The position numbers and the translations under genes were made by a program. The notes beneath the pieces were generated by a model. The model saw only the letters and a list, made by a program, of their open reading frames with translations, had not been told where the DNA came from and searched no databases. 64,000 bases of DNA from Spirochaetales bacterium (GTDB taxonomy: Bacteria > Spirochaetota > Spirochaetia > SZUA-6 > RPPD01): assembly GCA_016930675.1 (NCBI GenBank), contig JAFGGG010000006.1:1-64000 (forward strand), read 5' to 3'. Below are positions 43,729 through 53,535 of this stretch, piece by piece (the first letter of the stretch is position 1; the number at the start of each line of letters is the position of its first letter).

Positions 43729-44628
43729 TTAATCAATAGCGTCTTTTTTGCAGACTATCTTGTTCAGCGGATATTCGATAATGCCGTCCGCACCGATAGA
43801 AATCAGCTGAGGTATAATCTCTCTTACGATGGATTCATTGATTACGGTTTCAGCGGAAACCCAGTCCGGATCGTGCAGGGCGGAGATGGTAGGCGCGGTA
43901 ATACTGGGAAGAATCTTTATGACTGCCTCCAGCTTGATTTTCGGGATGTTCATTTTCAAGCCGACCATGTTCTCGGCATTCAGGGCGCCTTGTAAAAGCA
44001 GCGCGATCTGACGGATTTTGGTACGTTTCCAGGCGTCTTTCATACTTTTTTTATTAGCGATAAGCTTGGTGTTTGTTTCCAGCAGCGTGTGAATTATCTT
44101 TAATCCGTGCGCCCGGATGGTACTGCCGGTTTCCGTGACCTCCACAATACCGTCCACCAAACCTTCGACGACCTTGGCTTCCGTGGCGCCCCAGGAAAAC
44201 TCGATGTCAACCGGAATATTTCTCTCTTTGAAGTAGGTGCGGGTGAAATTAACCAGTTCCGTGGAAATTCGCTTGCCTTTGCAGTCCTCAATAGTGGAAA
44301 TACCCGAATCGTTGGGCACGGCCAGCACCCATCTGGCCTTTTTTGTGCTTACTTTTGAATACACCAGATCGGCCACAAATTCGACTTTGGATTCGTTTTC
44401 CAGCACCCAATCAATCCCGGTAAGGCCCACATCCAGAGTGCCCATCTCCACGTAGCGGGACATTTCCTGGGCGCGCACCAGGGCGCAGGATAGTTCAGGA
44501 TCGTCAATCGAGGGGAAGTAGTTTCTGGATGAAACAGATATCCTCCAGCCTGCCTTTTGAAAGAGCTCTATGGTAGCGCTTTCCAGGCTGCCTTTGGGGA
44601 TTCCGATTTTTAGAACCTTGTCCGACAT
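43729..44628 (-). CDS. hisG: ATP phosphoribosyltransferase (long form)
   Basis: 299 residues, the HisG-L size. It catalyses the first step of histidine synthesis. [30 protein letters not shown] and the phosphate-binding [15 protein letters not shown] are typical. The extra C-terminal domain (about 215-299) is the histidine-feedback part, so HisZ is not needed. It lies 38 bp downstream of hisI. The rest of the histidine pathway is not in this window. Confidence 0.93.
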   Translation of the reverse strand: MSDKVLKIGIPKGSLESATIELFQKAGWRISVSSRNYFPSIDDPELSCALVRAQEMSRYVEMGTLDVGLTGIDWVLENESKVEFVADLVYSKVSTKKARWVLAVPNDSGISTIEDCKGKRISTELVNFTRTYFKERNIPVDIEFSWGATEAKVVEGLVDGIVEVTETGSTIRAHGLKIIHTLLETNTKLIANKKSMKDAWKRTKIRQIALLLQGALNAENMVGLKMNIPKIKLEAVIKILPSITAPTISALHDPDWVSAETVINESIVREIIPQLISIGADGIIEYPLNKIVCKKDAID

Positions 44629-44666
44629 ATGCCTACTCCAATTAATTTTTATCTATTTAACTTTGT

Positions 44667-45014
44667 CTACTTTTTCTCATCGACAATTAACTGTCCGTCT
44701 TTTACAATTCTGTAGAAACAACTCCGCTTGCCTGTATGACAGGCGGCTTCACCTTTTTGGATTACTTTTAAGAGTACGCAGTCTTCATCGCAGTCTACTC
44801 GTATTTCTTTTACCAACTGAATATTTCCGGATGTCTCACCTTTTTTCCAAAGTGTGCTGCGAGAGCGGCTGTAATAATGGGCAATCCCTGTTTTCAGAGT
44901 GAGTTCCCAGGCCTCTTTGTTCATAAAAGCCTGCATAAGAATCTCATTCGTTGTGTTGTCCTGAGCTATTGCCGGTACCAAACCGCCTAATTTTTTAAAA
45001 TCGAGATTGATCAT
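44667..45014 (-). CDS. hisI: phosphoribosyl-AMP cyclohydrolase
   Basis: 115 residues, a stand-alone HisI. It opens the purine ring of phosphoribosyl-AMP. [37 protein letters not shown] and the metal-binding [11 protein letters not shown] with [11 protein letters not shown] are diagnostic. Fusion to HisE is absent. It precedes hisG in the same minus-strand transcript. Confidence 0.95.
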   Translation of the reverse strand: MINLDFKKLGGLVPAIAQDNTTNEILMQAFMNKEAWELTLKTGIAHYYSRSRSTLWKKGETSGNIQLVKEIRVDCDEDCVLLKVIQKGEAACHTGKRSCFYRIVKDGQLIVDEKK

Positions 45015-45109
45015 TGTTATTTCCTTTCTTTAATGCTTCGTGTTCTTCGCGCACTTGGTGGTTATTTTTTTTATAAAGCCTAATTAAAAAATAGTCAAGT
45101 TAAATGCTT

Positions 45110-45143
45110 CTGCAATTCTAAATGGAAATATTTGGAATTGCAG
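45110..45143. repeat. 34-bp palindrome upstream of the PAS-HD-GYP gene
   Basis: CTGCAATTCTAAATG and TATTTGGAATTGCAG form an imperfect hairpin between the hisI start and the divergent gene at 45205. The CAATTCTAAAT arm is also in the 27719-27748 palindrome. Confidence 0.5.
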
Positions 45144-45204
45144 TAAATGTTTTTTCTCTATTTGCTTTTTTCCAAACTGTCCGTTAATATGTATAGAGAG
45201 TGAA

Positions 45205-46287
45205 ATGACCAGAGAAGAAATGTTAACAACCATAGAAATTCTATGTACTGAGCATGGAAAGCTGAATGCGATTGTGGATGCCAGTTTTGACGGAATTTTC
45301 GAAATAAATAAAAAATTACAATTTACCTTTGTAAACCCCATTTTGTGCAAGATGTTTCAAATCGAATATGAGACGTATAAAAAGTATAATTTTTTGAAGG
45401 TTGTAAAATCCGCAGACATTAAAAAAGCCTTAAAACAGATGTTTGACGGAGAAAAAAAGCTGAGTGTACTCTATTTTGAATATTTATCGGAGTCAAAGAA
45501 AAAAAAGCATTTTGAGTTAAAAATGATGCGCTTCGATTTAAGGGATGCTCCATTGGTAGTAGGTATTGTTCGTGACAGAACGGAAATCATCCGCGCCGTA
45601 AAAAACCGGGAGTACTATATCGCCACCCTGTTTACGATTATTAAAGAGATGAAGATAGAGACAAAAGACACCATTTACAGTCTGGCCAAGCTGGTTGAGA
45701 TACATGATCATTCTACCGGTAAACATCTGGAGCGTATCGAGCATTACGCCCGGGCATTAGCCCAACAGTATTATTCCATTTTTAAGGAACGTGATGTGCA
45801 TCTTACCAAGAAGTATATCGAAGATATTGCCATAGCAGCCGTGCTGCACGACATAGGTAAAGTGAGAGTTCCCGATTCTATTCTTTTAAAACCATCCCAA
45901 CTCACGGACGAAGAGTACGAAAAAGTAAAAAAGCATACACTCGTGGTAGGAGAGGCATTAAACTCTTTTAAGGGTAAAAAGGATATTTTAAGCCTGGGCA
46001 GGGAAATTGCCATGTCGCATCATGAAAAATGGGACGGTACAGGGTATCCCGCCGGGTTGTATGGAGAAAAGATACCGCTTTCCGCGCGTCTGATCGCGCT
46101 TTGCGATGTGTACGACGCTCTTGTCTCGAATCGGCCATATAAAAAGGCGGTGTCACATGAAGAGGCGGTTAAAATAATAACGGGTGAAAAGGGCAAAACC
46201 TTTGATCCCGCGATTGTGGATGTGTTTATGAAAATCCACGCCCGGTTTAATGAGATCAAAGCCAGGTTTAATGATCATTCAGAATAG
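45205..46287 (+). CDS. PAS-HD-GYP c-di-GMP phosphodiesterase
   Basis: 360 residues. A PAS-like sensor domain (about 10-125, FDGIFEINKKLQFTFVNP) precedes an HD-GYP domain (about 150-345) with LHDIGKVRVP, HHEKWDGTGYPAGL and DVYDALVSNRPYKK. This is the canonical HD-GYP sequence, closer to RpfG than to the two paralogues at 11620 and 26387. It should respond to a small ligand or redox signal and lower c-di-GMP. It ends 2 bp before the stop of the opposite-strand decarboxylase gene. Confidence 0.88.
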   Translation: MTREEMLTTIEILCTEHGKLNAIVDASFDGIFEINKKLQFTFVNPILCKMFQIEYETYKKYNFLKVVKSADIKKALKQMFDGEKKLSVLYFEYLSESKKKKHFELKMMRFDLRDAPLVVGIVRDRTEIIRAVKNREYYIATLFTIIKEMKIETKDTIYSLAKLVEIHDHSTGKHLERIEHYARALAQQYYSIFKERDVHLTKKYIEDIAIAAVLHDIGKVRVPDSILLKPSQLTDEEYEKVKKHTLVVGEALNSFKGKKDILSLGREIAMSHHEKWDGTGYPAGLYGEKIPLSARLIALCDVYDALVSNRPYKKAVSHEEAVKIITGEKGKTFDPAIVDVFMKIHARFNEIKARFNDHSE

Positions 46288-46289
46288 TG

Positions 46290-47465
46290 TCAAATCTTAT
46301 TTGTGGCTTTAATATTCAGTACGGTTTCTTTAAGGTGAACGATAAATTTTTGAATATGCTCATGTTTAAGATGCGGCATCAATACTATCCTGATATGTTT
46401 ATCGAATAGAGAAAGAGCCCATCCCTTTTTTCTTAAGTTCTTGGCAAGCTCTTGAATTGAGATGATGTTGGATGTGATACCGACAATATTTAAAACCGGT
46501 TCTGCTAAAAGGGAGAGTTCGGTGATTTCTTTTACAGCCGCTGCCAGGTAATCAGTAAGTTCCATACAGCGTTTGACAACTTCCGTGTAACCCTGCCTGC
46601 CGAAATGTTTTAACATTGCCCACGTCGCGAGCACGGACGCGCCTGAACGCGTACCGACGATGGTGGCCAGAGCTGTTTCACCTCCGGAGAGATAGGGTAC
46701 AAAGACTTTTACGGCTGAGGCAATGCGTGCGGAACGGTAGAGAATTCCGCCGCTGGGAATTACGGACATACCCATCTTATGAGGATCGATCGTAATCGAA
46801 CAGACCCCGGGCAGACTGAAATCGAACGGTACACCGGATCTGCCGATCCGGTGTAAAAACGGAAGCACAAAACCGCCGAAGGCGGCATCCACATGTAAGT
46901 AGAGATCATGTTCCTGTGCAACGCGGGAGAGTTCGGGAATCGGATCTACCACACCCAGGGCCGTGGTGCCGGCGATACCCACAAGGGCTATGGTATTCGG
47001 GGAGATCTGATTTTTCAGTTCCTCGATGTTCACAGCGTAGTTTTTATCCAGGGTGATCTTTTTAATGCGCAGGTCCAATAACGAAGCAGCTTTATCAAAG
47101 GAGAAATGGGCTGATTCAGGTATCAACACCTCATTTCCTTTGTTTTTGTACAGGGTTTTGGCTGTCCAAAGCGCCAGGATGTTGGCTTCACTGCCGCCGG
47201 TCAGGATGAAACCAGCGGCTGATCTGTTGGAAAGCAGATCTCCCAACATTGAGATTGTTTGATCCTCCAGTTCGGCGGTAGCGGGAAAGAGCCCGGGATC
47301 ACCTACATTTTTATCAATATACGCGGTAAAAATTTCCTTGGCAAAATTATGAGGCATCGTACACATGGAACCTAGTATTCTACCATGAGAAAAAGAGAGG
47401 TCCTGCTGCAGCAGTTTTTCCAGTTTCTGTTTGATCTCTTGTTGTGAAAGCCCTGAATCCTGCAT
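46290..47465 (-). CDS. MfnA-type PLP decarboxylase (probable aspartate 1-decarboxylase)
   Basis: 391 residues, close to the archaeal MfnA (tyrosine/aspartate decarboxylase) length. The PLP lysine is in TIDPHKMG, with HVDAAFGGF and FILTGGSEANILAL as group II decarboxylase blocks. MfnA proteins decarboxylate tyrosine (methanofuran) or aspartate (beta-alanine for CoA). Its place directly after panB, phosphopantothenate synthetase and pantoate kinase favours the aspartate role. The gap to panB is 10 bp. It is the last gene of the operon headed by ribD. Confidence 0.8.
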   Translation of the reverse strand: MQDSGLSQQEIKQKLEKLLQQDLSFSHGRILGSMCTMPHNFAKEIFTAYIDKNVGDPGLFPATAELEDQTISMLGDLLSNRSAAGFILTGGSEANILALWTAKTLYKNKGNEVLIPESAHFSFDKAASLLDLRIKKITLDKNYAVNIEELKNQISPNTIALVGIAGTTALGVVDPIPELSRVAQEHDLYLHVDAAFGGFVLPFLHRIGRSGVPFDFSLPGVCSITIDPHKMGMSVIPSGGILYRSARIASAVKVFVPYLSGGETALATIVGTRSGASVLATWAMLKHFGRQGYTEVVKRCMELTDYLAAAVKEITELSLLAEPVLNIVGITSNIISIQELAKNLRKKGWALSLFDKHIRIVLMPHLKHEHIQKFIVHLKETVLNIKATNKI

Positions 47466-47475
47466 CCGGTTTCCT

Positions 47476-48246
47476 TTAATGATAGGTGTGAGATGAATCC
47501 GGGAATTTCCCCATTCTCACATCCTCGATAAATTGTCTGGCGGCACTGCTGATTGTCTGCGTGAGTTCCGCATAATGCTTTACAAATTTGGGCATGTACT
47601 CCTCATCCATGCCCAACATATCATTGATAACCAGCACTTGTCCATCGCAGTACGGTCCCGCTCCGATCCCGATTGTGGGAATAGTCACGGACTCGGTGAT
47701 TTTTTTTGCCAGGCTTTCAGGTATGCACTCCAATACCAAAGCGAAAATATCGCTTTTCGCGAGTTCCAATGCGTCGTATAGAATCCTTTTGGCGTCATCG
47801 TCCGTTTTTCCCTGTACCCGGTAACGTTGGGCGGTCTGCGGTAATAATCCTACATGCCCCATAACTTCGATTCCCTCATGGTTAAGGGCTTTGATGATAT
47901 GCGGCTTGTTGCCTTCAATTTTTACGGCTTTTGCGCCGGCTTCCAGGAAGAGGCCCGCATTACGAACAGCCTCTCGCTCTGTTGTATAGGAGTTGATGGG
48001 CATATCACCTATCACCGGTTTTAAGCCCGCGCCCCGCACCACCGCCTTTGTGTGATAGAGCATGTCCGCCATGGTAACGCCATGTGTGGTTTTATAACCT
48101 TGAAATACGACACCCAAGGTATCTCCCACAAGTATCAGATCAAGATCCGTCCCGCTCAAAATACGGGCGATCTGTGCGTCGTACGCCGTGAGCATAACCA
48201 GCTTTTTTTTACCTTTTAAAGCTGTACAGAGTTTTTTAAGCGACAT
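47476..48246 (-). CDS. panB: 3-methyl-2-oxobutanoate hydroxymethyltransferase
   Basis: 256 residues, the usual length. It adds a hydroxymethyl group to 2-oxoisovalerate to give ketopantoate. VMLTAYDAQIA, LILVGDTLGVVFQG and the later VGLLPQT and GIGAGPYCDGQVLV blocks are diagnostic. Its start overlaps the phosphopantothenate synthetase stop by one base, so translation is coupled. Confidence 0.95.
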   Translation of the reverse strand: MSLKKLCTALKGKKKLVMLTAYDAQIARILSGTDLDLILVGDTLGVVFQGYKTTHGVTMADMLYHTKAVVRGAGLKPVIGDMPINSYTTEREAVRNAGLFLEAGAKAVKIEGNKPHIIKALNHEGIEVMGHVGLLPQTAQRYRVQGKTDDDAKRILYDALELAKSDIFALVLECIPESLAKKITESVTIPTIGIGAGPYCDGQVLVINDMLGMDEEYMPKFVKHYAELTQTISSAARQFIEDVRMGKFPDSSHTYH

Positions 48247-49028
48247 TATAAAAACACTCCTTTTCGCGCCAGGTCTGTTAATCTCTGATTTATCAATGCA
48301 ATCGATTTACCCAATGTTTTTTTATTATTATATGCTTTTACTTTTTTTTCCAAGTCTTGTTGACTAAATTTTTTAACTAAAAACTCTTGTGCTTTTTTAA
48401 TAAGGGCGGGCATTGCTCTGACCAGGTTGTCCACGATACTAATCTGAGCATACTGGGCGGTTCTGGAAAAGGGATTTAGATCAATGGCAATTACTTTTTT
48501 ACCCAGCTTAACAAGATGTTCGGTCCTGTCACCATCCTCTAATGCCACCAGAACCACATCCGCCTTTTCAATTCCCCGCGGATCAACTTTGCCGCGCTCA
48601 CTTTCAAGGTTGGGTATGGAAGCGCTGGCAGCCTTGCCCACACCCAGTACCTGCTCCGCGCCCGCCGCCATGAGGACCTCCCGGATGGCATGTTCGCGCT
48701 TTAACGACCGATAGAACAGATTGACTTCTACAGCGGCGGATGTCAATCCGGCCAGCGTGACCACTTGTTTAGGAGTGAGAGCGGCTACATTCCCGTTTAC
48801 CGAAACGACAGCGTTCTCCGCGCTTAAGAGCAGGGCCGCGGCTGCCTCAATCGATTCTTGAGCGGGTTTTGTGGTCACTTCACCCAAAAGATAATCAAAG
48901 GCCTCGCCGCGTCCGTGGGCGATCAGGCCCGCGGTCGCCACCAGCTTGTTGTCAAAGCCCGAAATAAGTTTATCGCGGGTAAGCAGTGAAATACGGCGCG
49001 GATGAGATTCAGGGATATCATGTGGCAT
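48246..49028 (-). CDS. 4-phosphopantoate--beta-alanine ligase (archaeal phosphopantothenate synthetase)
   Basis: 260 residues. It joins 4-phosphopantoate to beta-alanine with ATP. The signature GLIAHGRGEAFDYLLGE, followed by VVSVNGNVAAL, EDGDRTEHLVKLGK and IDLNPFSRTAQ, matches the archaeal PPS family (COG1701) in order and length. Bacteria normally use PanC here instead. It overlaps the pantoate kinase gene by 11 bp and panB by one base. A horizontal origin from archaea is the simplest reading. Confidence 0.92.
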   Translation of the reverse strand: MPHDIPESHPRRISLLTRDKLISGFDNKLVATAGLIAHGRGEAFDYLLGEVTTKPAQESIEAAAALLLSAENAVVSVNGNVAALTPKQVVTLAGLTSAAVEVNLFYRSLKREHAIREVLMAAGAEQVLGVGKAASASIPNLESERGKVDPRGIEKADVVLVALEDGDRTEHLVKLGKKVIAIDLNPFSRTAQYAQISIVDNLVRAMPALIKKAQEFLVKKFSQQDLEKKVKAYNNKKTLGKSIALINQRLTDLARKGVFL

Positions 49029-49941
49029 GGATTACTTTTCCTCCTTGAGCGCTTATCTTGCTTTTTATTATTACAGCTCCCGTTGTAAAGTTGCCAAAAA
49101 TGGCTAAAATCGCCGCAGTATGCTTTTTAGGGGCCAGGGTGAATACTCCTTCTCCGAACATGGGCATACTGCATCGAAAATCCCGGGCATCACATAGAGA
49201 CATTATCTTGCGTACGCGTCCGGTTATCAACCCTGTATATTCGGCGAACTCACGGGAGCAGTCAAGAAAAGCTTTGAGGGTGGGATCGCGCGAAAAGCGT
49301 GCTACCAAAACTTTTCCGAGAGTGTTTACTTTTTTTCTGGTAACCGGATGGTTAAGCGCCTTTTTTGTGGACAAAGGACCGAATACCAGGCTTAGGACTT
49401 CAATATCTTCAGGCACAGGTATGGTCTCTATCTTTCCGCTGCCGGGCCCGCCGGCTTCTGTGCGGATTTCCAATCCGCCTACGGTTTCCGCGATCACCGT
49501 TCCCAGCCCGGTTTTACACTGCACTTCGGCCAGATGCGCTATCCTGGCCGCCTCTTCTTGAGTAAGCGGATTGGAGAAATGTTCGTTCAGGGCGTAGGCC
49601 AGACTTAAGGCTCCGGCGCCGCTGGAACCGAATCCCGCGCCCATGGGTATGGTAAACCGATGATCAACTGTTAACGGCTGGGGTCTGCTATTTATGTGAG
49701 CAAAGAACAGATCGATAACGGTTTGGGAAACCACAGCCTGTGTTGTTCTTTGACCGTTGAGAGTGATTACGGATAAGTCTTTACTCCCGCCGCTTCGGAC
49801 AAGAGTGGTTGCTCCATGGGTGAGTGAAAATCCCGCTCCCAGCGATCCCTTCAAAAGCGGATCCGGACTTTGGTCGCAGATGTGAAAAAATCCTGTGATA
49901 TGCCCAGGACAAAAAGCCCGGCTGATTTTGTTTTGTGTCAT
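49018..49941 (-). CDS. pantoate kinase (archaeal-type, GHMP fold)
   Basis: 307 residues of the GHMP kinase fold (COG1829). It phosphorylates pantoate at the 4-hydroxyl. FCPGHITGFFHICD and GAGFSLTHGATT begin the protein, and the ATP-binding PMGAGFGSSGAGALS is intact. Bacteria usually phosphorylate pantothenate later (CoaA/CoaX), so this is an archaeal step. Its start lies 20 bp after the ribH stop, with no clear terminator or ribosome-binding site between; the AT-rich gap could hide an extra promoter. Confidence 0.9.
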   Translation of the reverse strand: MTQNKISRAFCPGHITGFFHICDQSPDPLLKGSLGAGFSLTHGATTLVRSGGSKDLSVITLNGQRTTQAVVSQTVIDLFFAHINSRPQPLTVDHRFTIPMGAGFGSSGAGALSLAYALNEHFSNPLTQEEAARIAHLAEVQCKTGLGTVIAETVGGLEIRTEAGGPGSGKIETIPVPEDIEVLSLVFGPLSTKKALNHPVTRKKVNTLGKVLVARFSRDPTLKAFLDCSREFAEYTGLITGRVRKIMSLCDARDFRCSMPMFGEGVFTLAPKKHTAAILAIFGNFTTGAVIIKSKISAQGGKVIHAT

Positions 49942-49961
49942 AGATATGTTTATATGATATT

Positions 49962-50450
49962 TTATGACTTTTTACCAATCTGTTTCAACAGATTGGCCAT
50001 TTCCAAAGCGCTTTGAGCGGCATTAAAACCTTTATTCCCTGACTTTGTTCCCGCCCTGTTTACAGCCTGCTCGATATTATCAGTAGTGAGTACGCCGAAA
50101 ATAACCGGCAGATTATTGTCCAGCATGACTTTGGCCACGCCTTTTGTGGTTTCCGAAGCCACATACTGAAAATGCGGAGTTTCTCCGCGAATAATGGTGC
50201 CCAGGCAGATGACCGCATTATACTGCTTTGATTTGGCCAGGCAGTCGGCGGCCAGGGGTATTTCAAATGATCCCGGTACCCAGACAAGCGTAACGTCCGC
50301 TTCCGAAACATTATGACGCAGCAGGCAGTCCATGGCACCCTGTAAAAGTTTTTGGGTGATAAACTCATTGAACCGTGAGGCCACAATCGCAATCTTTAGT
50401 CCCTTGCCTTCAAAACTGCCTTCAATAATAGTAGTTTTATTTGTATTCAT
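49962..50450 (-). CDS. ribH: 6,7-dimethyl-8-ribityllumazine synthase
   Basis: 162 residues. It condenses the 5-amino-6-ribitylaminouracil and dihydroxybutanone phosphate precursors. [38 protein letters not shown] and the C-terminal [13 protein letters not shown] are diagnostic. It overlaps ribBA by 14 bp. It is the last riboflavin gene before the CoA genes begin. Confidence 0.96.
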   Translation of the reverse strand: MNTNKTTIIEGSFEGKGLKIAIVASRFNEFITQKLLQGAMDCLLRHNVSEADVTLVWVPGSFEIPLAADCLAKSKQYNAVICLGTIIRGETPHFQYVASETTKGVAKVMLDNNLPVIFGVLTTDNIEQAVNRAGTKSGNKGFNAAQSALEMANLLKQIGKKS

Positions 50451-51675
50451 TAACTGCTCCTTCCTGTTTGTCTAATCTTGACAGCATGTGCCCCAATTTA
50501 TCTCTTTTTGTCTGTAGGTAAAAAATATTTTGGGCACTGGGTTTAACCTCTAAAGGGATACGTTTTGTAATTTTTAATCCGTAACCGGAAAGGCCCGCTA
50601 CCTTACGCGGATTGTTTGTTAACAGATGAATCTGTGAAAGCCCGATATCCACCAGAATCTGGGCTCCGATGCCGTAATCGCGCAGATCGGGAGCAAATCC
50701 CAGTTGTCTATTGGCTTCCACCGTATCATGACCTTTTTCCTGCAGCTCATATGCTTTCATTTTGTTCACAAGTCCTATTCCGCGTCCTTCCTGGCGCATG
50801 TAAAGCAGAACTCCGCAGCCCCGTTTTTGAATTATGCGCGCGGCTTCGGCGAACTGTTCTCCGCAATCACAGCGCAGGGAGCCGAATACGTCACCGGTAA
50901 GGCATTCCGAGTGTACACGTACCAATACTTCTTTTTTGGTCTTTATGTTTCCCTTAACCAATGCAATGTGATGTTGATTGTCCAGTTCGGTTTCATACAC
51001 CAAAGCCTTGAACTCTCCGTATTTTGTGGGAAGATTTACTTCAGCTGTTTTGCGTACCAGATGCTCCTTCTGCATCCGGTATTTGATAAGCTCGGCGATG
51101 CTGGTGATTTCCAGATTGTGATTTTGTGCGAACTCACGCAGCTGGGGCAGGCGGGCCATACTCCCGTCTGCAGCCATGATTTCACAGATCACGCCGGCCG
51201 GATACATGCCCGCCCGTTCGGCCAGATCCAATGCGGCTTCGGTGTGCCCTGCTCTTTTTAGCACACCGCCTTCAAAAGCGCGCAAAGGAAAGATATGCCC
51301 GGGCCGTACCAGATCTTCCGCCCTGGTGTCCGGATTAATCAGCGCTTTTATGGTCTCGCAGCGCTCATAAGCGGAAATGCCTGTCTTGCAGGTCTTGACG
51401 TCAACCGATATCGAAAAGGCTGTTTTATGGGGGCCGGTGTTCGCCGCCACCATAGGCGGCAGGTCCAGCTTGTCCAGCCGTTCGCTTTTCATGGGAACGC
51501 AGATCAGGCCTTTGCCGTACGTGGCCATAAAATTTATTATTTCGGGAGTTACCTTTTCCGCCGCGCAGATCAGATCCCCTTCATTTTCCCGCTGTTCGTC
51601 ATCCACAATAATGATCAGCTTGCCCTGTTTGAAATACTCGATTGTCTTTTCAATGGTTAAAAAATCTTTATGCAT
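50437..51675 (-). CDS. ribBA: bifunctional dihydroxybutanone-phosphate synthase / GTP cyclohydrolase II
   Basis: 412 residues with two domains. RibB covers 1-205 ([38 protein letters not shown]). RibA covers 206-400 ([20 protein letters not shown] with zinc cysteines, [11 protein letters not shown]). It makes both riboflavin precursors. It overlaps ribE by one base and ribH by 14 bp, so all are coupled. Confidence 0.96.
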   Translation of the reverse strand: MHKDFLTIEKTIEYFKQGKLIIIVDDEQRENEGDLICAAEKVTPEIINFMATYGKGLICVPMKSERLDKLDLPPMVAANTGPHKTAFSISVDVKTCKTGISAYERCETIKALINPDTRAEDLVRPGHIFPLRAFEGGVLKRAGHTEAALDLAERAGMYPAGVICEIMAADGSMARLPQLREFAQNHNLEITSIAELIKYRMQKEHLVRKTAEVNLPTKYGEFKALVYETELDNQHHIALVKGNIKTKKEVLVRVHSECLTGDVFGSLRCDCGEQFAEAARIIQKRGCGVLLYMRQEGRGIGLVNKMKAYELQEKGHDTVEANRQLGFAPDLRDYGIGAQILVDIGLSQIHLLTNNPRKVAGLSGYGLKITKRIPLEVKPSAQNIFYLQTKRDKLGHMLSRLDKQEGAVNEYK

Positions 51676-52322
51676 TAAAAACCCCTGTTCTTAAGATATG
51701 TTAAACTTAATTCGCTTTTCTCTGCCTTGGATTCTCCAAAACAGGAAAGACTTTCCACATACTTGGCGATAATATCAAATTCCAGGTTCACCTGATCGGA
51801 AACCTTATTAAATTGAAGCGTTGTTTCTCGGACAGTATGGGGAATGACGGAGATGGTGAGACTGTTCTGCGTGCACCCGGCGATGGTCAGACTTATGCCG
51901 TCTATGCAGATCGAGCCTTTTACCGCCACATATTTTCTGAAAGCAGCGGGAAACTGTATTTCAAAAACAGCAGCGTTCCCCTGTTTACGAATAGCGTTAA
52001 TCTTGCCCACGCTGTCCACATGACCCTGCACAAGATGACCGCCCAATGGTTTGGTCAGAGTAAGCGCTTTTTCCAAATTTACCTTTTTATTTATGTTAAA
52101 TCTTCCCAATGTGGACACCCGCCTGGTTTCCGGCGTCACATCCACATGGAAGGAGTCGGGATTTAATTTAGTCACAGTATGGCATGCGCCGTTTATACTG
52201 ATACTATCGCCCACGGCAAGATCTTGCAGCGAACGCTGCGCGGTGATTTCCAGCTTCCAGCTGGAACCGCTTTGATTGAGGGCGTGAACGGTTCCGATTT
52301 CTTCAATAATGCCCGTAAACAT
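51675..52322 (-). CDS. ribE: riboflavin synthase alpha subunit
   Basis: 215 residues made of two lumazine-binding repeats: MFTGIIEEIGTV starts the first, and LVQGHVDSVGKI the second. SINGACHTVT and SICIDGISLTIAG are the matching substrate loops. It dismutates two lumazine molecules to riboflavin. It overlaps ribD by one base. Confidence 0.95.
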   Translation of the reverse strand: MFTGIIEEIGTVHALNQSGSSWKLEITAQRSLQDLAVGDSISINGACHTVTKLNPDSFHVDVTPETRRVSTLGRFNINKKVNLEKALTLTKPLGGHLVQGHVDSVGKINAIRKQGNAAVFEIQFPAAFRKYVAVKGSICIDGISLTIAGCTQNSLTISVIPHTVRETTLQFNKVSDQVNLEFDIIAKYVESLSCFGESKAEKSELSLTYLKNRGF

Positions 52323-53449
52323 CAGCTTGTACCTCTTGCTGCTTTTAACGGATATGTTTCAAGTAAAACATCTTGGCCGAAGCGTTTTAACTTTGGCTGT
52401 TCGCACAGATAACAGTCGGAAAGCTTGGCCGAGCCTTTTCCCTGTACGAAGGATACCGCCCGCGCTCCGCCGATTATTTTGGGAGCTATAAAAATCAAGA
52501 GTTTATCCACCAGATCGTTATTAATGAATGAAGCGTTAAGCTCTCCGCCGCCTTCCACAAGCACGGAGGTAATGCCCATGCTGCCCAATTTATTGAGCAG
52601 ATCGTCAAGATTCACCCGGTCATTATGGCTTTCGGTTAACAATACTTCCGCGCCCGCGTTAGTGAGTTTTTTTAATTTGGAGGCCACGGCATATTTCGTT
52701 ACCGCTATAATAGTACGTATTTTTTTTGTGGTTTTTAAAAGTGAGCATTCTATAGGAATTTTGGCCGAGCTGTCCACAATTACACGGACGGGCTGAGTTA
52801 TGTTTTTTATCCGGCCCCGGTAGTTCAGCAAAGGATCGTCTTTAAGTACCGTGCCGATTCCCACCAACACCGCGTCATAGTATGACCGCAATGTATGGGC
52901 GTAGTTGCGGGCTTTTTCACCGGTTATCCACTTACTGTCTCCCGTAAAGGTGGCTATCCTGCCATCCAGACTGATGGCGGTTTTCAGCACCACAAACGGT
53001 CTTTTCTTGGTGATATATTTAATAAACACCTCATTGAGTTTTCTGGCCTGTGCTTTTAATAATCCCTGCTCTACGCTAATCCCCGCCTCCTGCAATTGTT
53101 TTATCCCATTACCTGACACAAGCGGATTCGGATCCTGCATGGCTATGACAACCTTGCCGATTCCCGCCCGGATTATCATCTCCGTGCAGGGAGGGGTTTT
53201 ACCGTAATGGCAGCAGGGCTCAATATTGACATAGAGTACGGCTCCGCGCGCGCTTTTGCCCGCCTGGGTTAGCGCTTCGATTTCAGCATGCGGAGCACCG
53301 GCTTTCGTGTGATACCCTTGTCCGATTATGGTATTGTTTTTTACAATTACCGCCCCCACCAAGGGATTAGGAGAGGTGCGGCCGCAGGCTTTTTTAGCCA
53401 GAGCAAAACACAGGTTCATGTATTTTTTAGCGGGCACAAATTTTTTCAT
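52322..53449 (-). CDS. ribD: bifunctional riboflavin deaminase/reductase
   Basis: 375 residues. The N-terminal deaminase domain (1-145) has the zinc motif GAPHAEIEAL and PCCHYGKTPPC. The C-terminal reductase domain (about 146-375) includes LKTAISLDGRIATFTGDSKWI and LVEGGGELNASF. It is the first gene after the FMN riboswitch. There is no strong ribosome-binding site ahead of the ATG, and the leader could hide it. Confidence 0.95.
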   Translation of the reverse strand: MKKFVPAKKYMNLCFALAKKACGRTSPNPLVGAVIVKNNTIIGQGYHTKAGAPHAEIEALTQAGKSARGAVLYVNIEPCCHYGKTPPCTEMIIRAGIGKVVIAMQDPNPLVSGNGIKQLQEAGISVEQGLLKAQARKLNEVFIKYITKKRPFVVLKTAISLDGRIATFTGDSKWITGEKARNYAHTLRSYYDAVLVGIGTVLKDDPLLNYRGRIKNITQPVRVIVDSSAKIPIECSLLKTTKKIRTIIAVTKYAVASKLKKLTNAGAEVLLTESHNDRVNLDDLLNKLGSMGITSVLVEGGGELNASFINNDLVDKLLIFIAPKIIGGARAVSFVQGKGSAKLSDCYLCEQPKLKRFGQDVLLETYPLKAARGTS

Positions 53450-53535
53450 AATAATCTCATTCTCTGTTCACTGCGGGGATTATATTACATGCGGGAGAAA
53501 TGTCGGAAAAAACTTTTATAAAAAAAGCTACTCAG

